Source: JBOGDS01 sp050743075
GTDB lineage: Bacteria; Actinomycetota; Actinomycetes; Jiangellales; Jiangellaceae
DNA length: 64,000 bases
NCBI GenBank assembly: GCA_050743075.1
Contig: JBOGDS010000004.1
Location: forward strand, 14,459-78,458
Direction: 5' to 3'
Position numbers and translations under genes: made by a program. Under the pieces are notes generated by a model that had not been told where the DNA came from, did no database searches, and saw only the letters and a list, made by a program, of their open reading frames with translations. Within the stretch, counting starts at the first letter, position 1. The number at the start of each line of letters is the position of its first letter. Positions 8,906 through 17,838 of this stretch are shown here, piece by piece.

Positions 8906-9838
8906 ATGACCGCGCCGGGGGGGTTCAGCGGGGCACTCGTAGGTCCGGCCGTGCTCGGTGTCGCGGCCTACGGGATGGCGGGTAGCCGGTTCCGCCCGCC
9001 GGCCGGACCGCTCGACCAGGCCGAGTGGGCCGGGCTGTCCAGGTCCTGTCTGGGTCACCGGCTGGTCGGCCTGCTGGCTGCGGCAGCGGCTGGCGGCGCG
9101 GTTCAGGTGCGCAACGAGCAGGCGGCCGAGCTCGCCGCGCTGGAGGCCCAGAGCGCCGCACAGTCGCGGGTTGCGCATCGCCAGCTCGTCCAGGTGCACC
9201 GCGAGCTGACGGCCGAAGGCGTCGACCATCGGGTTCTGGATGGGCCAGTGCTGGCGCGGCGCGCCTACGTCGACCCGAACGTGCGCCACTACACGACGGT
9301 CGACGTCCTGGTCGAGCCGTTGTCGCCTCTGCTACGTCGACACGGCTCCAACCAGGTGCGACTCACGGCCAGCCTCTTGCCGCCCTCGGTCGGAGCGCCG
9401 GTCGGTCTGTCCGAGGTGCCGGAAGAGACGATCCCGATCGACGGCCACGCGGTGCCGGCTCTGCCCGCGGAGGCACAGCTCATTCACGCCTGCGCGCACG
9501 CGACGACGTCTGCCGATGCCCACCGGTTGCTCGCGATCCGCGACGTCGCGCAGCTCGCCTTGACCAGCGCACTGGACCTGGAGCGATTGGTGCGACTGGC
9601 AGGCACGTGGCGGATCACGGCCTTGGTGGCGAGCACCATCCAGCTCACCTGGGCGACGTTCGACCTCGCCGACAAGACCCCGTTGTCGGCCTGGGCGTCC
9701 CGCTACGACGCCACGCCGGCCGAGCGACGGGCCCTCCTGTCCTACGCCGACGCACCGCACCGGCTGAACCGGGCGACTGCGGCGGCGCTGCGCCTCGCGG
9801 GCGTGCTGGCGGCGCCGGTCCGCCGGGGGCCCGGATGA
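8906..9838 (+). CDS. Putative nucleotidyltransferase family protein (NTP_transf_5-like)
   Basis: A 310-residue cytosolic protein resembling the uncharacterised nucleotidyltransferase family often found in polysaccharide loci. LVQVHRELTAEGVDHRVLDGPVLARRAYVDPNVRHYTTVDVLV corresponds to the kin-of-pol-beta region, with a single Asp pair motif (TTVDVLV). FTPACA-like helices around LIHACAHATTSADAHRLLAIRDVAQL match the family's C-terminal helical domain (quoted in parts only). ATG 8906 has GGTGG upstream. Its stop overlaps the next start by four bases (ATGA), so it is co-translated with the aminotransferase. Substrate and reaction are unknown. Confidence 0.55.
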   Translation: MTAPGGFSGALVGPAVLGVAAYGMAGSRFRPPAGPLDQAEWAGLSRSCLGHRLVGLLAAAAAGGAVQVRNEQAAELAALEAQSAAQSRVAHRQLVQVHRELTAEGVDHRVLDGPVLARRAYVDPNVRHYTTVDVLVEPLSPLLRRHGSNQVRLTASLLPPSVGAPVGLSEVPEETIPIDGHAVPALPAEAQLIHACAHATTSADAHRLLAIRDVAQLALTSALDLERLVRLAGTWRITALVASTIQLTWATFDLADKTPLSAWASRYDATPAERRALLSYADAPHRLNRATAAALRLAGVLAAPVRRGPG

Positions 9839-11010
9839 CCCGTCCGGCGCTCCTCGGCGGCGGGCCCGCCTTCCCCGACGGGCTGCCCTTCGTGCGACCG
9901 GCACGGCCACCCCTGGCCGCCGTGGCCGCCCGGTTGGAGCCGTCCTACGAGCGCGGCCTGTTGACCAACGGGCCGCTGGTACGCGAGTTCGAGGCGGTGG
10001 TCGCGGATCGGCTGGCTGTGTCCGACGTGGTGGCCGTGTCGTCATGCACGTCGGGGCTGATGCTGGTGCTGCAGGCACTTTCGACACCGGGCTCGCAGGT
10101 CGTCATGCCGAGCTTCACGTTCTCGGCGACGGCCCACGCGGCTGCCTGGGCGCGCGGCGTACCCGCCTTCGCCGAGTGCCGGGCAGAAGACGGTCAGATC
10201 GACGTCGACGACGCCGCCGGGCGCGTAGCCGGTGCCTCGGCGCTCGTGGGCGTCCACATGTTCGGCGCACCCTGTGAACCCGAGCGGGTCGAAGCTCTCG
10301 GACGCGACGCCGGGCTGCCGGTCGTGTTCGACGCCGCGCACGCCTTCGGTGCAACCCGCCGAGGCCGGCCGATCGGTGGGTTCGGGACGGCCGAGGTCTT
10401 CAGCCTGAGCCCGACGAAGCCGCTGACCGCCGGCGAGGGCGGCCTGGTGTGTACGTCGGATCCGGATCTAGCCGAACGCGTCCGCCATGGCCGCGACTAC
10501 GGCAACCCGGGCGACTACGACACCCGGTTCGCCGGGCTGAACGGTCGCATGTCAGAGCTGCACGCGGCGATCGCGCTGGAAGCGCTGCCCGGGCTCGACG
10601 GACATCTCGCCCGCCGGCAGGAGCTCGCGGACCGGTACGCCAAGGGCCTGTCCGCCGTTCCCGGCGTCCAGCCGCAACGTGTCGACGCCGACGACCGGTC
10701 GACGTTCAAGGACTTCACCATCGTCGTCGACGAGCAGAGCTATGGCGCCGCGCGCGACCACATCGTCACGGCCCTGCGGTCCGACGGGATCGACACCCGC
10801 TGCTACTTCTCACCGCCGGTGCACCGCCAGCAGGCCTACCGGACGGCACGGTTGCCCGACCTGCCGACGACCGACCGGCTCGCGGCCCGGGTGATCAGCC
10901 TGCCGTTGTGGCGCGACCTGCCCGACGACGCCGTCGACAGGGTCGTCGACGTGCTGGCCCGAGTCCACGAGCACGCCGACGAAGTGAGGCACGCATGCGC
11001 GTCCTGGTAA
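9835..11010 (+). CDS. DegT/DnrJ/EryC1/StrS family aminotransferase
   Basis: A PLP-dependent sugar aminotransferase of 391 residues; members transaminate nucleotide-linked keto-sugars. ATG 9835 overlaps the previous stop. SSCTSGLMLVLQAL binds the PLP phosphate, VVFDAAHAFGA holds the PLP-nitrogen Asp, and the Schiff-base Lys is in SLSPTKPLTAGEGG. YGNPGDYDTRFAGLNGRMSE follows in the usual position. A 4-keto product of the CapD-type enzyme at 5151 is a plausible substrate, giving a 4-amino-6-deoxy sugar; that link is inference. It overlaps the following epimerase by 16 bases. Confidence 0.9.
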   Translation: MTRPALLGGGPAFPDGLPFVRPARPPLAAVAARLEPSYERGLLTNGPLVREFEAVVADRLAVSDVVAVSSCTSGLMLVLQALSTPGSQVVMPSFTFSATAHAAAWARGVPAFAECRAEDGQIDVDDAAGRVAGASALVGVHMFGAPCEPERVEALGRDAGLPVVFDAAHAFGATRRGRPIGGFGTAEVFSLSPTKPLTAGEGGLVCTSDPDLAERVRHGRDYGNPGDYDTRFAGLNGRMSELHAAIALEALPGLDGHLARRQELADRYAKGLSAVPGVQPQRVDADDRSTFKDFTIVVDEQSYGAARDHIVTALRSDGIDTRCYFSPPVHRQQAYRTARLPDLPTTDRLAARVISLPLWRDLPDDAVDRVVDVLARVHEHADEVRHACASW

Positions 11011-11948
11011 CCGGTGGGGCCGGGTTCATCGGCTCGCACATAGTCGGCGCTCTGCTCGACCGGGGAGCCGACGTCGTCGTGCTCGACGACCTCTCGACCG
11101 GCCGGGCCGGCAATGTGCCACCCGCCGCCCAGCTCGTCGAGGGCGACGTCACCGACGAGGTCGCGCTCCAGGCGGCGGTGCGCGGCTGCGAGATCGTTTT
11201 TCACGACGCCGCGCGCCGGTCGGTTCAACAGTCCGTCGGGGCACCGATGGACAACGACCACGTCAACACCCATGGCACGCTCGGGGTACTCGTCGCGGCC
11301 CGCCAGGCCGGGGCGCGACGAGTCGTGCTCGCGTCGTCCTCGTCGGTCTACGGAGGGGCCGGCGAAGGGCAGACGTCGGAGACGGCCGCGCTCACACCCC
11401 GCTCCCCGTATGCCGTCAGCAAGCTCGCGGGCGAACACTACGCCCGCGTGTTCGCGGAGCTCTACGGCCTGGAGACGGTGAGTCTGCGGTACTTCAACGT
11501 CTACGGCCCGCGCCAGGATCCCGCCAGCCAGTACGCCGCGGTGATCCCGCTGTTCATCGATGCTCTGGTCCGCGGCCAGCCGCCGCAGGTCAACGGCGAC
11601 GGTCTGCAGAGCCGCGACTTCACCTACGTCGCCGACGCGGTGTCGGCCAACCTGTGTGCGGCCCAGGCCCCGGCGGACGTGTGCTCCGGGCGGGTCTACA
11701 ACGTCGCACGGGGCGAGACCCACACGCTGCTCGATCTGCTCGACCAGCTGCGACGGGTGCTCGACGTCGATATCGCAGCCTGGCACGCCGATCCACTGCC
11801 CGGCGACATCCGGCACTCGCACGCCGACATCAGCGCCGCCCGCGAGGACTTGGGCTACCGGCCGCAGGTGCCGTTCGCCGACGGCCTGGCCCGGACGTTG
11901 GCCTGGTTCAAGGCGTCAGCCCAGGCGAGCGGGAGTACGGCCGGCTAG
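10995..11948 (+). CDS. NAD-dependent epimerase/dehydratase (UDP-sugar 4-epimerase type)
   Basis: An extended SDR of 317 residues. TGGAGFIGSH binds NAD near the N terminus; the catalytic triad is Ser in ASSSSVYGG and YAVSK; SLRYFNVYGPRQDP is the typical substrate-binding segment of UDP-GlcNAc/GalNAc epimerases. ATG 10995 lies inside the end of the aminotransferase gene, so translation is coupled. It probably interconverts a UDP-hexosamine or UDP-hexose for the polymer. The strand switches after this gene. Confidence 0.88.
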   Translation: MRVLVTGGAGFIGSHIVGALLDRGADVVVLDDLSTGRAGNVPPAAQLVEGDVTDEVALQAAVRGCEIVFHDAARRSVQQSVGAPMDNDHVNTHGTLGVLVAARQAGARRVVLASSSSVYGGAGEGQTSETAALTPRSPYAVSKLAGEHYARVFAELYGLETVSLRYFNVYGPRQDPASQYAAVIPLFIDALVRGQPPQVNGDGLQSRDFTYVADAVSANLCAAQAPADVCSGRVYNVARGETHTLLDLLDQLRRVLDVDIAAWHADPLPGDIRHSHADISAAREDLGYRPQVPFADGLARTLAWFKASAQASGSTAG

Positions 11949-12042
11949 CCTCGCCACGCCCGGCCACCGTTCCTGCCCAGGGGGCACCGGGCGGCCACAG
12001 TGTGCCCTCTCGGGTACCCGCACCACCGGAGACGCCGCGACG

Positions 12043-13038
12043 CTAGCGCCGCCGCGCTGGTAGCTCGCGGGCCCAGCTCGTGCTGCTGCGCACCACCGCG
12101 AAGCCGAGCCGTTCGTAGAGGCCCAGCGCACCGCTCTCGTTCGCGCTGTCGACGTCGAGGGCAGCCCGGTCGAAGCCGGCGTCGGCGTACGCCGCGAGGG
12201 CGCGGGCGAGCAATGCCGTGCCGGCGCCGCGGCCGCGCCACGGCGCCCGGGTGCCGAGCTGACCGACCCAGCCGGACTTGACTCCAGTGGCCTGCGTGTC
12301 GGCGTCGTAGTAGTACGTCAGCAGGTAGCCGGCGATGGCGTCGCCCTCGGAGCCGTCGACGACCAGGAAGCTCAGCTCGGGACGGAAGCTGCGGCTGCCG
12401 GTGTACCACTGCTTCCACGCGGCCGGGTCACGCTCGGTGGAGCCGAAGTGGCCGCGGAAGGCGTCGTTGTGGGCCCGGCGCACGTCGTCGTCCCGATCGG
12501 CCGTGAACGGCACCAGCCGCAGGGACCCGCCGACCGACGCCGCCGCCACCAACTCGGCGCGCAGATCGTGGCCCATCTCGAACCAGTGCCGGACCGGCAC
12601 CAGGCCGGCGTCCTTCGCCAGGGCCACGTGCGGTGTCACGTGATCGTACGGGCGCACTGCGATCCGGGCCGGGTGCCCGGGGTGTGATTCGGCGTGCATG
12701 GCCGCGGCGCGGTCGAGCTGCCCGGCGAGCAGGCGCCGCCCGATCCCCCGCCCGCGGTAGTCGGGATCGACGACGCCGTAGCAGCTGACCGAGTGCACGT
12801 CCCATACCTCGGCCGAGCCGTGTACAGACCCAGCGGCCACCAGCCGCCCGCCGTCCAGGACCGCCCAGGAGTCACGACCCGGGTCGAACGTCTCGTCGTC
12901 GAACGTCTCAGCCAGGTCCTCGGCGGAAAAGTGCTCCCCGGTCTTGTCGACAGCCTCGGCGGCCGCCTCGAGGTCGACCCAGGCCGGCACATCCTCGGGC
13001 GTCAGGGAACGCCACAGCAGGTCGCCCATGACGGCCAC
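12043..13038 (-). CDS. GNAT family N-acetyltransferase (tandem domains, mycothiol-synthase-like)
   Basis: 331 residues with two GNAT domains. The N-terminal one has VVDPDYRGRGIGRRLL (acetyl-CoA loop), the C-terminal one has LGTRAPWRGRGAGTALLARAL and ALGLYERLGF. The layout resembles mycothiol synthase and its many actinobacterial paralogues. It could acetylate an amino-sugar or be unrelated to the polysaccharide. It faces the epimerase gene tail to tail with about 94 bp between, in which I see no strong terminator. Start ATG 13038; an internal ATG at 13029 also fits. Confidence 0.8.
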   Translation of the reverse strand: MAVMGDLLWRSLTPEDVPAWVDLEAAAEAVDKTGEHFSAEDLAETFDDETFDPGRDSWAVLDGGRLVAAGSVHGSAEVWDVHSVSCYGVVDPDYRGRGIGRRLLAGQLDRAAAMHAESHPGHPARIAVRPYDHVTPHVALAKDAGLVPVRHWFEMGHDLRAELVAAASVGGSLRLVPFTADRDDDVRRAHNDAFRGHFGSTERDPAAWKQWYTGSRSFRPELSFLVVDGSEGDAIAGYLLTYYYDADTQATGVKSGWVGQLGTRAPWRGRGAGTALLARALAAYADAGFDRAALDVDSANESGALGLYERLGFAVVRSSTSWARELPARRR

Positions 13039-13104
13039 GGTAGGGGCGGGGCCGCAGTCGGGTCATCCGGATTAGGCCCGCACCCCGCGGACAAGTCACC
13101 GCTC

Positions 13105-14535
13105 TCAGCGGGGCGGCGGCTCAGGCGGCGGATCCGGCAGCGACTCCTCCCCACCCCGCCGCGACAGCACGCCGGCCGCCGCCTGGCGGGTCAGCGGGAT
13201 CGCGAGCAGTACCAGGACAAGCGGGAACACCTGCGTGCGCTGCCGGGTGATGATGCCGAAGTTGCCGATCGAGGAGAACGCGAACACGAACATGAGCGTG
13301 AACGCGATGACGAAGGCGATGTAGGGCACCGAGAACATCAACCGGGGCGCCTTCGCAAGCCGCGGTAGCGCCAACACGAACAACAGCAGCAGCAGCGTCC
13401 CCTCCGCGGAGGCCACCAACGCCTGGGCATTGTCCGCCTCCCAGGGGTACGGCCGGAAGAGCACGGTCATGACGGCTTCCGGGAACTCGCCCAGGCTCTT
13501 CGGCCGCGCAGCGGTGAACTCCGACCCGCCCTTGGTCGACTGGTCGGTCGTGCGGTCGAGCACTCCCTCCACCGACTCGCGGTCGACGTCCTCGAGGTTG
13601 AAGAATGTTGCCGCCTGGGTCAGCACGATGCCGCCGACCAGCATCAGCACGCCGATGCCAGCAATCCGGCCGAGCAGCCCGAACTGCGAGTCTCGCCACG
13701 GCCGTCGGCGGGCCAGATAGGCGATGAAGAGCGCCGCGAACGTCAGCATCGTGACGTGCGGGCGCACCAGCGCGGTCCCGCCAAGGCCGAGCAACAGCAG
13801 GAGGTAGCCGCCCCTGCGATGCTTGAGGATCAGGGCGACCCCGTATACCGCCATCCCCAGCGTGAACAGCATCCAGGCTTCCTTGCCGATGCTCGACGGC
13901 CAGTACAGAAGCGACGGCAGGAAGAACAACAGGACGGCATAGCGCCGGTGGTCGCCGGCCGGGAAGCCGACCCGGAAGGCCCGGTAGAACCAGTACAGCC
14001 CGAGGAAGCTCAGCCAGGAGAACACCAGGAAGCCGCCGAGCTTCGTCGGCCCGGTGACGATGTAGACGATGCCGGTGGCCAGCCGCATGAACTCGGTCCC
14101 GACGAGCTCGGGCACCTCGGCGCGATAGACCGTGTCCCAGATGCCGGCCCAGAACGCCTCCGCGAGCCGGCTCCCCGCTCCGTGGTACCCACCGGCGTCG
14201 GCCCGCCCGGCGTACACCTCGAACGTCACCGCGTAGCGGATCAGCGTGCCGATCATCTTGGCCAGGAACGCGACGACGAGCAGCCGGATCATCCACGGGT
14301 CCGACTCCTGGCGGCTGGCCCGGATCAGCAACGGGATCGTGACGACGAGCAGGACCGGTCCCACGACCATGGCGCCCCACACGTCGAACGACACCCGAGA
14401 CATCGCCAGGCCGAGTGCGAACAGGTAGGCGAGCACGACGAGGAAGCCGATCAGCGTGTTCACCCGTTGCGTGCCGGGCCCCTGCGGCGCGCGCCCCTTC
14501 GCACTCTCCGGCTGCGGTCGCGACGTGATCACCAT
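13105..14535 (-). CDS. Polytopic membrane protein, probable Wzy-like polysaccharide polymerase
   Basis: 476 residues with about ten membrane helices (for example LIGFLVVLAYLFALGLAMS, FLVFSWLSFLGLYWFYRAF, LLLLLFVLALPRLA) and a large polar loop around residues 320-375 (VDRESVEGVLDRTTDQ), the usual signature of O-antigen polymerases. WPSSIGKEAWMLF is a conserved-looking cytoplasmic motif. No enzyme motif identifies it further. It overlaps the glycosyltransferase at 14529 by seven bases and so belongs to that reverse-strand operon. The function as polymerase is inferred from topology and context. Confidence 0.65.
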   Translation of the reverse strand: MVITSRPQPESAKGRAPQGPGTQRVNTLIGFLVVLAYLFALGLAMSRVSFDVWGAMVVGPVLLVVTIPLLIRASRQESDPWMIRLLVVAFLAKMIGTLIRYAVTFEVYAGRADAGGYHGAGSRLAEAFWAGIWDTVYRAEVPELVGTEFMRLATGIVYIVTGPTKLGGFLVFSWLSFLGLYWFYRAFRVGFPAGDHRRYAVLLFFLPSLLYWPSSIGKEAWMLFTLGMAVYGVALILKHRRGGYLLLLLGLGGTALVRPHVTMLTFAALFIAYLARRRPWRDSQFGLLGRIAGIGVLMLVGGIVLTQAATFFNLEDVDRESVEGVLDRTTDQSTKGGSEFTAARPKSLGEFPEAVMTVLFRPYPWEADNAQALVASAEGTLLLLLFVLALPRLAKAPRLMFSVPYIAFVIAFTLMFVFAFSSIGNFGIITRQRTQVFPLVLVLLAIPLTRQAAAGVLSRRGGEESLPDPPPEPPPR

Positions 14536-15653
14536 CGGCCGACCGCCCGGTCGTAGATCTGCTCGATGCGTCGAACTGCCGCACCGATCTGGAAGTCGCG
14601 GGAGCGGACCCTGGCCAGGCTCCCGACCTCGGCGCGGAGGCTGCCGTCGGCGAGCAGCTTGCCGAGCGCGGCCGCCAGGGCGTCCGGGTCACCCGGCTCG
14701 ACCAACATCCCGTCGTCGCCGTCGGTGACGACCTCCGGGATGCCACCGACCGAGGTCGCCACACACGGTAGCCCGGCCGCCATCGCCTCCAGCAGGGCGA
14801 TCGGGAGCCCTTCGAACCGCGAGCTGAGCGCGAAGACGTCGAAGGCCGCGAGCAGCTCCGGCACGTCGTCACGCGACCCGGCGAACACGACCACCGACGA
14901 CAGTCCGAGCCGGGCGGCCTCGCTGCGCAGCCGGTCCTCCAACGGGCCCGACCCGATCAGGACCAGGCGCAGCCCGGGGATCTCGCGGGCGAGCAGCACC
15001 GTCGCGGTCAGCAGAGCCGCATGGTCCTTCTTGGCCGTGAAGTTGCCGACGGTTCCGACGACCGACGCGTCGTCGGGCAGTCCGAGCGTCCGGCGGGCCC
15101 GCCGCCGCGCGTCGGCGCACACCTGGGCGGCGTCGGGGTCGACACCGTGTACGACGACCTCGACCGGGGGCCTGCCCCGCACGGAGCGGCCCACACCTTC
15201 GGAGACGGCGATCACCGCGGCGTTGCGCCCGTAGGTCACCCGGTTCGCCCAGCGGGTGATCGGGCGGTAGCGCGGCCACAGGTTGTGCTCGGTGTGCACG
15301 AAGACCGGCCGCCGCCCCGGGAACGCCAGCCGGGCGGCCACGGCGGGCAGCGGCATGTGCGTGTGGACCAGGTCGATGTCGTGGTCGCGTACCAGCCGTC
15401 GTAGCCGGAACAGCCAGGCGACACTCGTGGCCCTCCGCCCGTCGAGGCAACGAACGGGGACGCCGACGGCACGGATCTCGTCGACGAGCGCGTCCTTCCA
15501 CGGCAGCAGGTACGCCACCTCGACCCGGAAGCGCGTTCGGTCCACGTGCCGCACCGTGCCGGCCAGAAGCCGTTCGGTGCCACCCCGTCCGAGGCCCTTC
15601 GTCAGCATCAGCACGCCGACCGGGCCGTCACTCCCCCGAGAGCCCTGCGTCAC
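14529..15653 (-). CDS. Glycosyltransferase family 4
   Basis: A 374-residue GT-B retaining transferase. The N-terminal domain shows MLTKGLGRGGTERLL and VHTHMPLPAVAARL. The C-terminal nucleotide-sugar domain has VGTVGNFTAKKDH, FAGSRDDVPELLAAFD and the EX7E motif in SRFEGLPIALLEAMAAG. GTG 15653 was chosen because homology starts just after it. It adds a sugar to a lipid-linked intermediate at the cytoplasmic membrane face; donor and acceptor are unknown. It lies between the second GT4 gene upstream (85 bp gap) and the Wzy-like gene (7-base overlap). Confidence 0.9.
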   Translation of the reverse strand: MTQGSRGSDGPVGVLMLTKGLGRGGTERLLAGTVRHVDRTRFRVEVAYLLPWKDALVDEIRAVGVPVRCLDGRRATSVAWLFRLRRLVRDHDIDLVHTHMPLPAVAARLAFPGRRPVFVHTEHNLWPRYRPITRWANRVTYGRNAAVIAVSEGVGRSVRGRPPVEVVVHGVDPDAAQVCADARRRARRTLGLPDDASVVGTVGNFTAKKDHAALLTATVLLAREIPGLRLVLIGSGPLEDRLRSEAARLGLSSVVVFAGSRDDVPELLAAFDVFALSSRFEGLPIALLEAMAAGLPCVATSVGGIPEVVTDGDDGMLVEPGDPDALAAALGKLLADGSLRAEVGSLARVRSRDFQIGAAVRRIEQIYDRAVGRW

Positions 15654-15738
15654 ACCCCACCCGCGCGTCCCGCAGCCATTCCACCAGGCCGCCGCGTCGA
15701 CCGTACGCAACCACGGCCCGCCTGTCGATGCATGCGGC

Positions 15739-16833
15739 TCAGTCCCGCGCCAGATCGACCAGCAGGTCGGCCCAGGCCGCGCCCACGACGCGAATCTCGA
15801 ACCGGGCCAGACACCGGCGGCGGGCGGCGAGGCCCAGGTCGTGGCCGCCCTCGCCCAGCACACGTCGCAGCCCGGCCGCAAGGCCCGCCATGTCGCCAGG
15901 AGACACCAGCACGCCGGTCTCCCCGTCCGAGATGATCTCGGACACCGCGCCCACGTCCGACGCCACGGCTGGCCGGCCCGACAGCCCGGCCTCGATGAGC
16001 ACCCCCGGCATGCCCTCGGTCCGGCTCGGCAGGACCACCGCGTCGCTGGCGGCCAGGGCCAGTCCCGCCCCGGGCAGGGTCCCTGCGAACCGGACCCGAC
16101 CGTGGGCGTCGCGGTCGGCCTGCGCCTCGAGTGCCAACAGCTCCGGCCCGTCGCCAGCCACCAGGAGGAACACGTCGCGGAGCTCGCCGACCGCTGCGAT
16201 GGCGACGCCTACGTTCTTCTCCGGTGTCAGCGACCCCACGTAGCCGACGACGGTGGCGTCGGCCGGCAGCCCGAGCCGGGCGCGCGCCTCCGCCCGCGCG
16301 TCGTCGTCGACGAGCGGGCAACGCTGCGCGGGCACGCCGTTGGGTATGACACGGATCTTGGCGGACGGCACGGAGTGCTGGGCGGCAATGGCGTCGGCGC
16401 CGCCCGGCCACAGTGCGGCGACCAGCGCAGCGCGGCGGAGCTGCATCGTGGTCCTCAGCCGGCGCGGCCCACGGCTGGACCATGTTCTCGGGTCGCCGAT
16501 GCTGCGGTACGCGAACGGCACGCCCGTTCCGACCAGGGCGATCGAGCAGGCGGGCAAGGTTCGCGACCCGTGTGCGACGACGGACTGGACACCGGCAGCC
16601 TCCCGGCGTACCGCCCGGAGGGTCTGAAGACCGAGCGGGGTGTCCCCCGCGGAGGGCACGGCCAGCGCATTCCGGTCGTCGGTCGCCGTCAGCGCGAGGG
16701 TCGGTGCGACAATCCCGCGCCGCTCCAGTTCGACGGCGAGGTCGACCGCGAACACCTCGGCCCCGCGCCGCTGCTGGGACACCATCAGCTGCAGTGACGG
16801 GCCGGGAACGGAAGCGCTGGGGCCGTCGACCAC
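15739..16833 (-). CDS. Glycosyltransferase family 4
   Basis: A 364-residue GT-B protein, first gene of the short reverse operon 16833-13105. LQLMVSQQRRGAEVFAVDLA is the acceptor-domain opening, IRVIPNGVP and VVGYVGSLTPEKNVGVAIAA begin the donor domain, and the EX7E motif is in PSRTEGMPGVLIEAGLSG. Start is GTG 16833; no in-frame ATG is near. It is divergent from the ABC permease at 16984, so a bidirectional promoter probably lies in the 150 bp between. Confidence 0.9.
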   Translation of the reverse strand: MVDGPSASVPGPSLQLMVSQQRRGAEVFAVDLAVELERRGIVAPTLALTATDDRNALAVPSAGDTPLGLQTLRAVRREAAGVQSVVAHGSRTLPACSIALVGTGVPFAYRSIGDPRTWSSRGPRRLRTTMQLRRAALVAALWPGGADAIAAQHSVPSAKIRVIPNGVPAQRCPLVDDDARAEARARLGLPADATVVGYVGSLTPEKNVGVAIAAVGELRDVFLLVAGDGPELLALEAQADRDAHGRVRFAGTLPGAGLALAASDAVVLPSRTEGMPGVLIEAGLSGRPAVASDVGAVSEIISDGETGVLVSPGDMAGLAAGLRRVLGEGGHDLGLAARRRCLARFEIRVVGAAWADLLVDLARD

Positions 16834-16983
16834 GTCGCATCCCCCTACGCCGATCCGGCCTTACCATTGCGCCTCAGCCGTTCAGCCGCAAATATCAGTC
16901 GCAACGGCTGCGCACCGCAAGCACTTCGCGGTACGAATGTGCGCAGCACCTTTGTTGGGGGGATCCCGAGTGGGGACACGCGC

Positions 16984-17838
16984 GTGAGTCGCCAGACGGC
17001 TGAGGCACCGGGCCCACCTCCCGAGCTGATCTTCCGCCGGATCCTCCAGCCGCTTGCCATGCTGCGCGAGCTGTGGGCCGGGCGCGACCTGATCGTCGTG
17101 CTCGCCGAACGAGAGCTGCGCGCCCGGTACAAGCAGACCAAGGTCGGCTTCGCCTGGGCGCTGCTCACGCCATTCCTGCTCATGGTCGTGTTCACCGTGT
17201 TCTTCAAGCGGGTGGCCGACATCCAGACCCCGGAGAACATCCCCTACCCGTTGTTCACCTACATCGCGCTGCTGCCGTGGACGTTCTTCTCCGGATCCCT
17301 GGCCAGGGGTGCGGTGAGCATCACCCAGAACCTCACCTTGCTCAACAAGGTGTACTGCCCGCGGGAGGTGTTCCCGCTCGCTGCGATTGCCGTCGCCGCG
17401 GTCGATACGGCGATCGCGTTGTCGATCCTGGGTTTGCTGTTCGCCATCTACCAGTTCATGCCTCAGCTGGAGATCGTCTGGCTGCCGGTGCTCATGCTCG
17501 TCCAACTCACCTTCACGATCGGGATCACACTGTTCCTCTCAGCGTGCGTGGTCTACCTGCGTGACATCCGGCAGATCCTGCCGATGATCCTGCAGTTCGG
17601 CCTGTTCGCCACCCCGATCGGCTACAGCTTCGACGTGGTGCCGGAGAAGTACTGGGCGGCGTACTCGGCGCTCAACCCGCTGGCTCCGGTCATCGACGGC
17701 TACCGCCGTACCGTCCTGCTGGGGGCGCCTCCGCGGCTGGGCTTGCTTGCCATTGCCGCCTTTTCCGGGGTCCTGATGCTCGGCATCGGCTACCTGTTGT
17801 TCAAGCGCATGGAGACGAACTTTGCCGACGTTGCCTGA
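16984..17838 (+). CDS. ABC-2 type transporter permease, polysaccharide export (Wzm/TagG-like)
   Basis: 284 residues with six membrane helices and an N-terminal cytoplasmic segment with RELRARYKQTKVGFAWALL, a typical interface motif of O-antigen/teichoic-acid exporters. PIGYSFDVVPEKYWAAYSALNP near the end is also characteristic. GTG 16984 has GGGGA seven bases upstream; GTG 16939 and TTG 16867 are longer options. The gene overlaps the ATPase that follows. Together they move a lipid-linked glycan across the inner membrane. Confidence 0.9.
   Translation: MSRQTAEAPGPPPELIFRRILQPLAMLRELWAGRDLIVVLAERELRARYKQTKVGFAWALLTPFLLMVVFTVFFKRVADIQTPENIPYPLFTYIALLPWTFFSGSLARGAVSITQNLTLLNKVYCPREVFPLAAIAVAAVDTAIALSILGLLFAIYQFMPQLEIVWLPVLMLVQLTFTIGITLFLSACVVYLRDIRQILPMILQFGLFATPIGYSFDVVPEKYWAAYSALNPLAPVIDGYRRTVLLGAPPRLGLLAIAAFSGVLMLGIGYLLFKRMETNFADVA

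Noticed and set aside
7163..9289. 708-residue reverse ORF spanning two forward genes
   Set aside because: It crosses the boundary between two real genes in antisense, has no motif and is compositionally a shadow.
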